Shown here piece after piece: positions 10,822 to 20,712 of a DNA stretch of 33,166 bases. The stretch comes from Chara braunii (lineage: Eukaryota > Streptophyta > Charophyceae > Charales > Characeae), in NCBI GenBank assembly GCA_003427395.1, contig BFEA01000543.1, forward strand, positions 425,326 through 458,491, read 5' to 3'. The translations under genes were made by a program, and so were the position numbers. Each line of letters opens with the position of its first letter. The stretch's first letter is position 1. The notes under the pieces are model-generated. The model ran no database searches, was not told where the DNA came from, and worked only from the letters and a program-made list of their open reading frames with translations.

Positions 10822-11350
10822 GGGATGAGTTGGAATGATGGTCTGTTTTTCGATTCTTTTAAGTAATTTTGATACACGGCGCCAATCGTCTTAGTCTTCG
10901 GATCAATTACTCTCGGATTTTTTTTTTCCTTATGGAGTGATATGTGGTTCTCTTCCTCGCCCTATCCTTTCTTTTGTTTGAATTGTTGACTTGGTTGATT
11001 GATTCTCTGCACTCAGTCCATGTATGTCTTCTGACCACCGGGACCTCTGAAGTTTGATGCATGAATGAATTGACGATTCTCTGTCTTAACCTGAATTGGA
11101 TAAGCATGCTAGTTGGTTAGATGCCTGTTTCATGTTGCGATCATCCATTTTCGAGCCGACGTGCCAGTACATATGTAAAGGTTGTGAGCTGCTGGCAATT
11201 ACCTGCTTGACCGACAAACAGATCTTGTGCACGCACGTGTAAGCCCGACCGAAGAAGGTCGTCACGTACACGCGTTTCTGCAAGCTCTGTCCGCAATTCG
11301 GCACCCAGCCAAGTACCCCGAATGTCTGGACTCTCGCCCTGCCCCGCAAT

Positions 11351-11926
11351 ATGAATATCGAAATTCCCTTCCGAATCACTGACCGCGAGTGTCTGAGGGA
11401 TCGCGAGTTCCGAGAATATTGGGAGCACGCGTGTCTGTCCGCACGATAGAGGGCGGAACCTTTGGAATTTCCATACTCGACAGGAAACGAGCGTATTTGT
11501 GAGTGGGATATTGGTCAGACTTTGGAACATATCCTCCACCTCCCCGGATTTCCCAGCTCATATACATGTCACATTGTCCCGGAACGCGGAATTATTACTC
11601 TAGAAACCAAATTCTCTCCCTATCGCCGTATATTGCCCTTTCACTCCTTGACCATCGCCCCTTGGCGGGCGCTCGCCCCCCACTGGCCCCATCCCCCGTG
11701 CTCAGAGTGCCTGCAGGACCACGATTACCAAGCGTCCAACTTCATCCGACGAACTCGCTCGGAAGAAGAGCGACGGGAGCACAGCCTTCGGCTAAGACCG
11801 GCCGCGTCTGACTCAGAGACCTGTGGCATCCGACGTCGACAAGTGTTAAACCAGCGAGATAGCCATAGCCTCCCTGCGGTACACCGGATACGGATCCGCC
11901 TCAGACGACGGGACCAACGGAGGTAA
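11351..11926 (+). pseudogene. LTR-encoded ORF, copy in solo LTR
   Basis: One frame runs from ATG 11351 to TAA 11924-11926 (191 codons), with a single internal TAG at 11447. The translation matches that of the 26242 copy over two long gap-free stretches. The N-terminal 41 residues include LRD-x-E-x-REYWE and EFP. A central ~60-residue part includes LP-x-H-x-LT and PW. The C-terminal end is basic in both copies (RRRQ, RRD-x-QRR, stop). Many differences between the copies are synonymous. No known domain is recognised. It is not a gag or integrase part that I know. Lying after the TATA box and before the PBS, it would be the first ORF of the element's transcript. Confidence 0.6.
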
Positions 11927-12010
11927 TGGCCCCGCTCCCCGAAGCCTAAAACATGACCCCGTCCCTTGCCTACCCACTTGCATTTATATCCCTGAAACTT
12001 GGCACATGAG

Positions 12011-12138
12011 ATCTCAGTTCCGACCTGGGACTCCACCCCCACTTTCCTAAGATCCTTGGCACACCCCCTTTATCACACTTCCAGACCCATTCCAACTCCG
12101 ATCAGAAAGTCGCGCCGGGCGTGAGGTTGGGCGTCACA
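12011..12138 (+). promoter_or_regulatory. Highly conserved LTR 3' end
   Basis: The first 53 bases (from ATCTCAGTTCCGACCTGGGA) differ from the 26806 copy at only one position, although the ORF just upstream is heavily diverged. The last bases carry the integrase-end CGTCACA, inverted to the LTR start. It may hold signals for RNA 3' end formation, packaging or reverse transcription. Which of these cannot be told from sequence. Confidence 0.5.
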
Positions 12139-12579
12139 ACCTGCCTTGAGTGACCTGTGTGTGTGTGGGTAGGTCTGCTGTGCCGGCAAGTGGGCTGAAC
12201 CCGGCGCGTGAAGCCTCCTGCCGGCCCTCCTCCCTGTGCCGTTTCCCAGACACCCCGCAACCCTTTTATAGGGAAAAAAAAGAGTGGTTGGAGGGAGCGT
12301 TACTTTTTAATCGGAACGTCGGCGGAGGTTCCAAGGCTCCGTGTTAGGAACCAACCCTTGGCTGCCACTGCCAGCAATCACCATGGGTCTGGTGCTTGGT
12401 CTCTACATTGTCTACAACACCCTGGGCTTTTTTTTTTACTTTTTTTTTTTTGGAGCTTTTTTCAATAGACTACCATAGGATCAGGACTAATAGCCCTCTG
12501 GAGTACTGCTCCACAGGTTGAAATGAGGAACCTGTATTGGTAGAGGGCGGTTCTACAATAAACAGTAGTGTATTTTGGC
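12139..12579. other. Spacer with a shared T-tailed motif
   Basis: It starts with the ACCT target duplication. A CTACAACACCCTGGGCTTTT motif at 12411-12430 runs into poly-T and recurs as CTACAACATCCTGGGCTTTT near 28003. It looks like the 3' tail of a short retroposon. No gene is seen. Confidence 0.4.
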
Positions 12580-12975
12580 GTGTGGCCCAGTGGTTAGGGC
12601 ACCGGTTGGAAATGCACATTGTGGTTTGAGGTTGTGGGTTCAAAACTCCGCATCCATGTGCATGGACACCGGTGGGCGCTTACATAATGTATACCCCATC
12701 TGCAACCCCCCCCGGCTGATGCAGATAAGCTATTACAAACACTGCTTGCGCACCACCCACATGGTTGATGTATGTTGGGTCTAGGCTATGAGATGTTTGC
12801 CTGATGCTCTTGGTTCATGGGGTTGTTTGAGTACTTGTACACTTGGGATGATTGTTCATTTGCCTTCTGGTCCAGCATTGTGCATAAGCCAATTAGTTTC
12901 GATAGTAGCTCAGTAGGTTCAATGATAGATTTGCATGGTTGAGGTTGTGTGTTCAAATTCATTCACGTAGTGGGA
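12580..12975 (+). mobile_element. Dimeric tRNA-derived SINE (copy 2)
   Basis: The first head has A box TGGCCCAGTGG at 12583 and B box GGTTCAAAACTC about 60 bp later. The body to 12846 matches the minus-strand copy at 1142-861, including GGCTGATGCAG, ACACTGCTTGC and GATGCTCTTGGT. A second head (TAGCTCAGTAGG at 12906, B-box-like GTGTTCAAATTC) follows after 323 bp. In copy 1 the spacing is 327 bp and the shared linker end is TTCGAT. The two heads differ in sequence, so this is a fusion of two SINE units rather than a simple duplication. Confidence 0.78.
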
Positions 12976-12989
12976 TGCAGGCTGAGACA

Positions 12990-13480
12990 TACACCCGGCC
13001 TATAGAATCAGGAACAGTCAATGGGGGGAGACTTAGTACAGTCTATGGTCGGGGTTGGTAAGGGCACTTGGGGTTGAGAGTAGAGATTAGGTGGGCCAAT
13101 TGCTTGTTCGAGATCTGGGGGGGGCGGCTGCTAGGCACGGGAGGGGTTAAATGAGGGCTCCTCCGTAAGACAACTCGCCCATGGAATGAAACGGTTGATG
13201 AGAGTGAGACTTAGTACGCTCTATGGTCGATGTTAGTCTGAAAAAACACTAGGACCCTACAGACCGCCCATAGAATATAGGAACAGTCGATGGGAGGAGA
13301 CGTAGTACAGTCTATGGCCGGTGTTAGTAGGGCTCTTGTGGTGGGGAGGGTCTCTATTGGGGAGAAAACCCGAGGCCGTTGGCTGGAGCGCTGCGCCCCA
13401 GGGCACAGAATGTGGTGCACAGTCCGAGCTGGCTGGCGAGATCTGGGGGGGGCGGCTGCTAGGCAACCGTAAGCGCGATG
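12990..13480. repeat. ~90-bp degenerate tandem repeats
   Basis: A block of the type GAGACTTAGTACAGTCTATG is found at 13028, 13206 and 13297 (spacings 178 and 91), preceded by CATAGAAT and GGAACAGTCGATGG variants. A second motif (GAGATCTGGGGGGGGCGGCT) occurs at about 13109 and 13437, 328 bp apart. No gene is supported, although ORFs are open on both strands because of the high GC. Confidence 0.55.
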
Positions 13481-15080
13481 GCACGTTGGTACGGCGCGGC
13501 GTTGGAAGTTGGGGAAGGGTTGAATGCAAGCGGGATGGCATCGCTGCGTTGAGGAGGAGGGTTTGGACGGCGCTGGTTGTTTGGAGATGGTGAGTTGTGG
13601 GGTGGCTACACGGCGGCGACGTAAGTACGACATCTGGTGGGGCCCTTTGCACATCTCTCTTGCATACTCCAACATCGGCAAGGAAGCAAGCTCGGTTCGT
13701 GGTGCATGCCTTCGTCATAATTCCTTTCCTTTCGCCCCTCACTTTTCTCGTTCTTAGCGGCGTTTGCAGCACCTTTGTTGCTTGAACCCTTCATGGAACT
13801 CGTCGGCGGGCTCGGCGAGGACGCACTATGACACCTTCCGCTTGGTGTTTCGAGGTGGGGGGTGCCCAGTTGGTGCCTTCGTAGGCTGGCACAGGAGTCG
13901 TTGCTAGGGTTTGACTAGCTCAACGGCCAGCAGGGGAGGGGAGGTGTTGTTCCTCTCTTACGAAGGTGGTGGGAGGTGAGTTTGGGCAGAAGGAAGAGAG
14001 CTGCATCATGTGGCGACTAGGGCGATGAAGTGGAAGATGGCGATCATGGCGGTGGGAGATTTCCTGAAGAATCAGCGGAAGCGATGGACGTTGTCAAGAT
14101 CTTGATTGAGCGGTTGCCAGTATTATTCACTTGGAGGTGGTGGTTGTTTGTGTTTCACGAATCTGGAGCCCCCCCATTCACAGTTGAAGAGAGGATAATG
14201 CGTTTTTCGCGTTTTTTAGAAAGGGGTCAAGATCTGTTTGATAGGCAATAGTCCTCGCCCCACTATCTCAAAAGATTCTCTGGATTAGATTATGGTTCCT
14301 ATTTTCTTCATGAGGATGACGAGTCTGTAGGCTTGAGTACGTCGATTGCTATGTTCTCACTTGATTTTTCTGTTCGATAAATTCCTAATCAATTTTGAAT
14401 ATCTTCCAATAGTATTTCTCCGCTTTTTCGAATTTTCAATTCCTAAGTGGTTGTTCTTGATCCTTGACTTCGTTTTTCCCAATTCTGCTCAATGATATTT
14501 CTCGATTCTTGATTCACAATGACTTCATAATCGATAATCCTTAAAATCGATAATTACAATAGTGTGTTCCTGATTCTGGATTGTGAAAGTATGTTACTAA
14601 ATCCTGTTCCCAATTTTGAAATTTCAGATTGTTAGATGAAAACTTTGTTTTCGACGCTTGGAAATTTAAGGTTCTGATTGATGGACTGTGTGGAGTCTGA
14701 AACCCTAAATTCACACGTGTTCTAGTATCTTTTTTCGCACTGGTTGTGGAGAGACTCACTTGGATTGGGTACAGGGGTTTTTCTTTAATTTTCCCCTCGA
14801 TGTTGGAGTCGCATCGGCAGGGGTGAGTTAACAAAAGGAGGGATACAACGCATCTTGCTGGCGATGGGGCTAGCTGGTGGGATGGGATTCGGGCATAGCA
14901 GCAATGGAGATGGTGACTCCGTTGTGATGAGTCTTGCCAGAGTAGGGTTAAGGAAGTGTTTAGGTGTTCTAGGTGGGTCAAGTATGACCAGTGAGGGAAG
15001 GGAGCTAGACAACTTGAAGTCATGGCTATGGTGGTGTTTAGTGGATCATTTGACAACGGGCTAATACCGTCATATCCACG
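13481..15080. other. Unassigned region, GC-rich then AT-rich
   Basis: 13481-14250 is GC-rich, with short ORFs and no domain. The best of these is a 73-codon plus-strand ORF at 14030. 14260-14780 is AT-rich with many ATTCTTGATT-like words. 14855-14965 (GGGGCTAGCT, ATAGCAGCAATGGAGATGG, GAGTCTTGCCAGAGT) is related to 27300-27385, beyond the big retrotransposon, so it belongs to the same interrupted repeat array. Confidence 0.4.
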
Positions 15081-15727
15081 GGTTCACGGCTGGCTGATGC
15101 TAGAATGACGCTGGCCGGAGTTGGGGTTTGTTGCGCTGCCCTGTAACATGAGTGAAGCGGGGGTTCGAGGCCTGGTAGAGAGATCTAGAGAATTGTCGAG
15201 GGTGGAAGGTATTCCAATGGCTAACCGTGAGCTGTTGCTAGGATGACGCTGGCCGGAGTTGGGGCGGGTCGCGCTGCCCTGTAACCTGGCGGTTAGGGAT
15301 GTGAGGCCTGGTAGAGTTTGGCATCAGGGATTGTGGGGTTGAGGCAGTTGTAGGTCGGTCTGCTGAATAGCACTGGGGTAATGTGATTTTCTTGATGTCG
15401 GCTCCCAAATAATCTTAGTTGATTCTCACTTTTTTAAGCAAAGTCTGCTACTCTCAGTTGCTCTTAGTGGTTTTAAGATTGCTCTAGGATTCTCTAGGCT
15501 CCTAGCAACTCACTGTAGGCTGTTCTGATGTTGTTATGTTCATGGATTTGTGGTTGTCCGACGCCAGAACGATGTTGGCCGCTGCTGGGGTGTTGCCCTG
15601 TAACCTGTTGATAGCAGGAGCATGCGGCCTGGTAGAAAGATCTGGGGATGTTTTGGGGTGGGCATTCCAAGGGACAACCAAGGGTTACTGTCGGGACAAC
15701 GCTGGCCGGAGTTGGGGTGAGTCGTGT
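15081..15727. repeat. Tandem array interrupted by the retrotransposon (left half)
   Basis: Units contain CTGGCCGGAGTTGGGG, then GCTGCCCTGTAAC, then GAGGCCTGGTAGAG. They begin at about 15111 and 15248 (137 apart), at 15573 (degenerate) and at 15702. The last unit breaks off at 15727. Its missing half stands at 26938, after the retrotransposon. Confidence 0.75.
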
Positions 15728-16476
15728 TGTGACGAACCATTTCCTGTAATTGCGCGACTTTCTGTGCAAAGCTGCCTGGGGAAATGAGACGGGTCGGATG
15801 GGTGAGTTGCGGGAAGATGGGTGGTCGGGCTGATTGCGTGGATGCCCTCGTTTCTTTTCGTTTTTTGTGGAAATATGTCAGGTCCGTGTCGGGAAAGTCC
15901 CGCGCTGACGATTGAGTAGCCGCGCCTTAGCGAGCGTGACAGACAACGGTTGCCATGGCCTATTTCTTATTCTGCTGTCAGCGCCAGGAATTTTGGCGCG
16001 ATCATCGCGCGAGAATATCGTTTTTGAATTTTCAACTGATGTCGAGCCCCCACGGGCTCGCGGAATTGTTTTTCTTTTTCTGCTTTTTCGGAATTTCCTT
16101 TTGCAATTAGGATTTAGGCCAGGAATTTAGATACTCTGAATATTGTTGTGCCACGCTTGCGCGCATCTTGCTGCGCTGGGAACTGGGCTCTGACTGGATC
16201 GCGCCCTTAATCTTGTGTAACTGTCGTTTTTGGCGGGCGCAATTGTAACTGTATCTCTCTTCTTTCTTGGTTTCCTCGTGTTTGCCCGCCTTCTCCTTCT
16301 TCCTCGCCTTGCATACTCTGTTCTGATTGGCCGGAGCGCCTGCATGACCGGATCGATGGGTGGAGTGTGGCTACGACCCCCACGCCGAGGCCTGGCCATG
16401 CAGACGTAGGCACTTCCTCTCTTCTCCCCCTGTCCACCTGAGCTTAATCTCGTACCTTTCGTGCAAGCATGCATGC

Positions 16477-16482
16477 TATAAA
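16477..16482 (+). promoter_or_regulatory. LTR TATA box (5' LTR)
   Basis: TATAAATTTTGCAAGCGC, at the same place and with the same following sequence as in the two other LTRs. Transcription would start some 30 bp further on, upstream of the GA repeat. Confidence 0.65.
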
Positions 16483-16739
16483 TTTTGCAAGCGCGATTAG
16501 TTTGCTCTCTAAGAACCTTGGAGTTAGTGCCATCAGTGAGGGTTGGCTAACGAGCCAGCTTAAGAGGTGAGTCGACGAGAGAGTTGGGCGATCCGACGAG
16601 CTGGTGTCGTGTATGCGGGGTTGACGTGCGGGGCCGTGACAGACTGTGGCGCACAGGCGAACCTGGCTTGCGTGCTCGAAGCAAGCAGGGTGACAACTCT
16701 AAGTTGGTGCGAGGCGATGGGCTGCCGGTATCGGGGGTG

Positions 16740-16740
<1 letters not shown>

Positions 16741-16790
<50 letters not shown>
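16741..16790. repeat. (GA)n in 5' LTR
   Basis: About 50 bp of GA repeat, at the same LTR position as the longer repeats at 10661 and 25555. Confidence 0.95.
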
Positions 16791-16791
<1 letters not shown>

Positions 16792-17385
16792 CTGTGGGTG
16801 TGGGATGAGGTTCTTGTTTATCTGTATAATTTTGGCTCCTGCTATGGCCAATTTTATTGCGGCCTTTTCGGACTTCTCTGTGTAAATCTTCTCGGATTTT
16901 CCTTGTGGTTTTTGCCTCGTGCATGCATGGAATGAATGTGATCTCTTTTTGGATTTCCAATCTTGTTTTGATGCCTGTTTTGTCACCTTATATTATCCAT
17001 CTGCATGATCCATACTCTCATATTTGATTGAAAACACTTGCTATGGATGTTTGGGTTCAATCGTTAGTCTTTGATCACCAAGAATGCTGTGAGGAGTTGA
17101 TCGTCCTTTCTCCTTTTCTCTCCTTTTCGTCACGCATATGGCATGGATCTGAATGTAATGTCTGGATCTTGCCCAACATAGCATGAGCAGGAAAGTTCCA
17201 TGTAGACCGAACGTGATCGGTACACCGAACCTAGGACCGCTCCTGGCGCTCCACTTTCTCTCATGTGCGCTCTCGAGTACGACCGCGATCTCGAGAAAAG
17301 CCGAGTCGCCGCGTACGCGCTCGTCTGCATGAGTCGACCTTGAACGCAGTATAAGGATGCAAGAGACCGAGTTCCCTAAACGGAT

Positions 17386-17885
17386 ATGGCTGTGGAATTT
17401 CCCTCTTGGAACCCCGATCGTGAGAGCCTGAGGGACCCGGAATATCGCGAATATTAGGAAGGTGAACAACTCAAACGGCGGAGAAACTTGAGAAACTCAG
17501 AATTCCCCTGTCTGATAGAGAACGACTGATTGTGCGCAAAGGACTTCCACTGGGCCGTAACTAACGATCCTAGGGGCCCCGACTACCTGGATACTTAAAC
17601 ACGCAATATTACATATCCCCCGGCTTCGTCGTTATTACCACCAGTTTCCCTCTCTTTCACCTCCTTCCATATCATCAGCTCACAGTGGTGCCGTGGAATT
17701 CCATAACCCGCTATTGGCCCCGCACACTGCGCGAAAAGTACCAACGGCACCATGCATATCGAGCTTCAGAAATTGCTCGGTGAACCCGAACCGAAGTCGA
17801 GCTGCGTCGACAACTGGTCGAACCGCGCGATCGTCACTACAACCCACGAAGCCGACCACAGCGACGCGACTGGCATAGACAGTAA
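17386..17885 (+). pseudogene. LTR-encoded ORF, copy in 5' LTR
   Basis: The homologue of 11351-11926 and 26242-26746. From ATG 17386 one frame runs for about 65 codons past the LRDPEYREY block, with a TAG where the other copies have TGG (Trp), and a later TGA. A one-base deletion near 17600 then shifts the frame relative to the 26242 copy. The basic C-terminal end (RRDWHRQ, stop at 17883-17885) is still present. No known domain. It is dead in this copy. Confidence 0.55.
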
Positions 17886-18062
17886 TCCCAGATACGGTCT
17901 TCGCGTACTATCTTGCACCATTGTCTCTAAACTTGCCACCGGAAGATCTCAGTTCCGACCTGGGACTCCACCCCCACTTTCCTAAAATCCTTGGCACACC
18001 CCCTTTTCGCATTTTCAGGCCCCCATCCTACTCCAATCAGGAAGTCGCGTCGGGCGTGAGGT

Positions 18063-18074
18063 TGGTATTGGAGC
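18063..18074 (+). promoter_or_regulatory. Primer-binding site, initiator-Met tRNA type
   Basis: TGGTATTGGAGC matches 10 of 12 bases of TGGTATCAGAGC, the usual plant PBS complementary to the 3' end of initiator-Met tRNA. It stands directly at the end of the 5' LTR, where minus-strand DNA synthesis is primed. Confidence 0.75.
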
Positions 18075-18217
18075 GATACGTGGCAAGCCCACAGACATAA
18101 CAAGAAGGTAGTAAGTGTAGAATGATCTGGCTAACAGAGGACGACCCAGACCGCGAAACGTGTCGCGAAGCGACTATAACAAGAAGAAGTAGGTCGGTTG
18201 CTCGACTGGCGATCAAT

Positions 18218-18541
18218 ATGAATGCCAATCAGCAAAACCCCAACCAGCCCCAATAGCCTGAGGCCCCCGCTCCACGAGCACGGGCACCTGTGGCCCCGCC
18301 CGATCTCTACCTCTTTGATCCTTCACATCATCTCGCGGGAGCGTGGTTGGACACGCTCCGCGCGCAACAGTACGACAATGATGAAGCAAGAATCAACATT
18401 CCCGCCAGGCTGGGAGGGGTTGCGCATCATTGGTTCAACACCTACGTTTAGACTGATCTTCCGACGTTTGAACAAGATTTCCTGAATCGTTTCGATTATA
18501 TTCATCAAGAACAAGCTTTTTTTATGATCAAGGATCGATGA
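18218..18541 (+). pseudogene. Gag fragment (retrotransposon gag-like)
   Basis: One frame from ATG 18218 to TGA 18539-18541, with TAG codons at 18254 and 18449. After a Pro/Ala/Gln-rich start the translation shows the order typical of the retrotransposon gag family: a Trp-containing helix (AWLDTLR), then IPARLGGVAHHWF, then TFEQDFLNRFDYI. Gag forms the particle that packages element RNA. Only about 107 codons remain. The nucleocapsid zinc knuckle is absent, and 211-bp satellite repeats follow directly. Confidence 0.7.
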
Positions 18542-18599
18542 CCAGTCCCCCCAGCGTAAAAAACCTCGGGGGTACCGGTAGCGGCGTTTCACGACGGGT

Positions 18600-19260
18600 A
18601 CCGGTAGTACAAAACGGAAAACCGGACGGGCTTTGAAAAATGAATTTGTGAAAAAAAAACGAATCGGCGCGGCGCTTATTTCACTGTCAAAATTTTTTTT
18701 TTTTAATTTTTTCTGATATTTTTCCTTGAAAGATCACGACTTAATCTACAGACCACAAATTTTCAGGCGATTTGATGATTTTTTCTGAGCTACAAAAATC
18801 CCCAAAGTTACCGCTTGCAAATGGCGGGATTGGACCGGGCGGGCCATGAAAATTGACTTCGCGAAAAAAAACGGATCGGCGCAGCGCTTATTTCACGGTC
18901 AAAATAATTTTTTTAATTGTTTCTGATATTTTTCTTTGAAAGATCACCTTTTAGTCTACGGATCCACACATTTTCATGAGATTTGATGAATTCTTGTGAG
19001 CTACAAAAATCGCCAAAGTTACCGCTTGCAAATGGCGGGATTGGACCGGGCGGGCCACAAAAATTGACTTCGTGAAAAAAAACGAATCGGCGCGGCGTTT
19101 ATTTCACGGTACAAATGATTGTTTTTATTTTTTCTGATATTTTTTATTAAAATATCATGACCTAATCTATAGATACTCAAATTTTCAGACGATTTGATGA
19201 AATCTTGTGAGCTACAAAAATTGTCAAAGTTACCGCTTGCAAATGGCGGGATTGGACCCG
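18600..19260. repeat. 211-bp tandem satellite, about 3 copies
   Basis: ACCGCTTGCAAATGGCGGGA occurs at 18810, 19021 and 19232, exactly 211 bp apart each time. Each unit also holds GAATCGGCGCGGCGCTTATT-type, TTTCTGATATTTTT and GAGCTACAAAAAT blocks in the same order. The units differ by scattered changes. It lies inside the retrotransposon between the gag remnant and integrase. ORFs here are chance. Confidence 0.9.
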
Positions 19261-19443
19261 CCGGTGACGAACGGTCGCCGCCCCTCCGTAGAACCCGGTC
19301 GTAACTCACAGGGACTGGAGGGGTTCGGCAGCTGGGGGACTGGTGGTCTTAGCTTTCGACACATAGGCACATCCTGATGTGCCAGCAGCGTGATGCGGAT
19401 ACAGTTCAAAAGAAAGCAGTCCCCTAAAACATACAGGAACCCA

Positions 19444-19550
19444 GTCCGCCTCAATGGTTATCTCAATGAGCAATTCAGTATTTCAAAATCTATACGTGGG
19501 TTCAAACCCCAACCCGACCACTGCAACCGAACTTCGAATACTTACTTATA
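19444..19550 (+). mobile_element. tRNA-like SINE unit ending in TA repeat
   Basis: The sequence has a D-arm-like CTCAATGGTTATCTCAATGAG and a good B box (GTGGGTTCAAACCCC at 19496-19510, able to form the T arm). It runs out through CTTACTTATATATATA into a GT microsatellite. It is different from the dimeric family. It may be a SINE or a decayed tRNA. Confidence 0.45.
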
Positions 19551-19557
19551 TATATAT

Positions 19558-19580
19558 AGTGTGTGTGTGTGTGTGTGCGT
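19558..19580. repeat. Short (GT)n
   Basis: A GT dinucleotide run directly after a TA run, followed by a G-rich stretch. Confidence 0.85.
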
Positions 19581-19619
19581 GGGTGGGTGGGGGGGGGCTG
19601 TCTTTTCTTTTTCGTTTTC

Positions 19620-20095
19620 GCCACGCAAAGAAGACAAAAAGAAATTAAAAAAGGAAAAGAAAACGACGCGGAAAAGCGAGCAAAAAAAAAAAAAATGAAA
19701 AAAGGAAAAGAAAACGACGCGGAAAAGCGAGCAAAAAAGAAAAAAAAAGAAAAAAGAAAAAGAAAAGCAAGCAAAAAGGAAAACAAAATGAAAAGAAACG
19801 ACGCGGAAAAGCGAGCAAAAAAGAAAAGAAAACAAAACAAAAAGAAATGAAAAAAGAAAAAGAAAAGCAAGCAAAAAGGAAAAGAAAACGACGCTGCGAG
19901 CGACCGAAAAACAAAAGAGAAAGGAGAAAACGACGTCGTGAGCGACTGAAAAACAAAAGAGAAAAGGAAAAAAAAGAGAAACGACGTGGCAAACGCGCAA
20001 ACAAAAGCGAGCGAAACAAAAAAAAAAGAAAAACAAAAGCAAGCGAAACAAAAAGAAAAGAAAAGCAACTGAAAAACAAAAGGAAAAAATAAAAC
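19620..20095. repeat. A-rich minisatellite (GAAAACGACG units)
   Basis: Irregular units contain GAAAACGACGCGGAAAAGCG (about 19659, 19708 and 19793), changing to GAAAACGACGTCGTGAGCGA-type units near 19884, 19926 and 19978, separated by AAAAAGAAA runs. Lys/Arg-rich and Phe/Ser-rich ORFs on the two strands are artefacts of this composition. Thirty-seven bases of it (19919-19955) recur exactly at 33130-33166. Confidence 0.85.
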
Positions 20096-20334
20096 TCGAT
20101 CCGACGACGGGCGCTCCGAGATATTCCCTCCTATCGACGCCCGCCGCCGCGCGGCCTTGTGGGCGTGCTCTTTCGATCTTTGGCGCGCTGTGAACAATTC
20201 GGTACGCGCACCGCTCTGCACACTGCCACGCCCTGGATCGCCCTTATCCACCAGGCCAAATCAAAAGTTCGGCCCGATTCCAGCGCGCAGCAGAACACGA
20301 CCTCCCCCCGCGGGCCCACCTCGCTTAAGGGGTA

Positions 20335-20336
<2 letters not shown>
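20096..20336. other. Unassigned GC-rich segment
   Basis: No gene or repeat is recognised between the A-rich minisatellite and the TA repeat. Confidence 0.3.
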
Positions 20337-20387
<51 letters not shown>

Positions 20388-20485
20388 NNNNNNNNNNNNN
20401 NNNNNNNNNNNNNNNNNNNNNNNNNNNNNNNNNNNNNNNNNNNNNNNNNNNNNNNNNNNNNNNNNNNNNNNNNNNNNNNNNNNNN

Positions 20486-20567
<82 letters not shown>

Positions 20568-20590
20568 ATATATATGTATGTATATATATA
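20337..20590. repeat. (TA)n microsatellite with assembly gap
   Basis: A TA repeat on both sides of 98 N bases (20388-20485), ending in TATG-interrupted TA. The gap is a scaffold join within the repeat, so the true length is unknown. Confidence 0.97.
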
Positions 20591-20611
20591 CGTTCGCGCC
20601 TTCACGAACGT

Positions 20612-20637
20612 GTTCGCGTTCGCCCCCGAACGTGAAC
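20612..20637. repeat. Hairpin of GTTCGCG motifs
   Basis: GTTCGCGTTCG and CGAACGTGAAC pair over 11 bp with one G-T type mismatch and a 4-base loop. More GTTCG/CGAAC words lie just to the left. It is possibly the end of a DNA transposon. Confidence 0.5.
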
Positions 20638-20712
20638 AGCGTGCAATGCAGGGATTACCGATGGAATGAGGGACGGTTAGAGAAACGGAAAACGAACGGG
20701 AGCGGAATTTAG

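Larger units (their letters stand above)
15728..18062 (+). repeat. 5' LTR
   Basis: It starts TGTGACGAACCATTTCCTGT and continues to GGGCGTGAGGTTGG, where the PBS begins. The terminal GCGTCACA seen in the solo LTR is missing. A deletion between the TTGG of the LTR end and the TTGG before the PBS would explain this. The first ~123 bp of the internal ORF differ from the 3' LTR at seven positions by my count, so the insertion is not recent. Confidence 0.88.

Noticed and set aside
12150-12347. A 65-codon plus ORF with Pro/Arg content after the solo LTR
   Set aside because: Short, low-information and without any motif. It ends close to the start of a T-tailed repeat-like segment.
13623-13757. Intron-like pattern (GTAAGT, then a pyrimidine stretch and TTCTTAG)
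   Set aside because: No coding sequence is supported on either side, so the splice-like words carry no weight.
18600-19260. Regular spacing suggesting a CRISPR-like array
   Set aside because: The whole 211-bp unit is repeated, with no constant-repeat and unique-spacer pattern, and the DNA is eukaryotic. It is a satellite.
19502-20251. A 249-codon minus ORF rich in Phe, resembling a membrane protein
   Set aside because: It is the reverse reading of the A-rich minisatellite. The hydrophobic runs are due to TTT/TTC composition.
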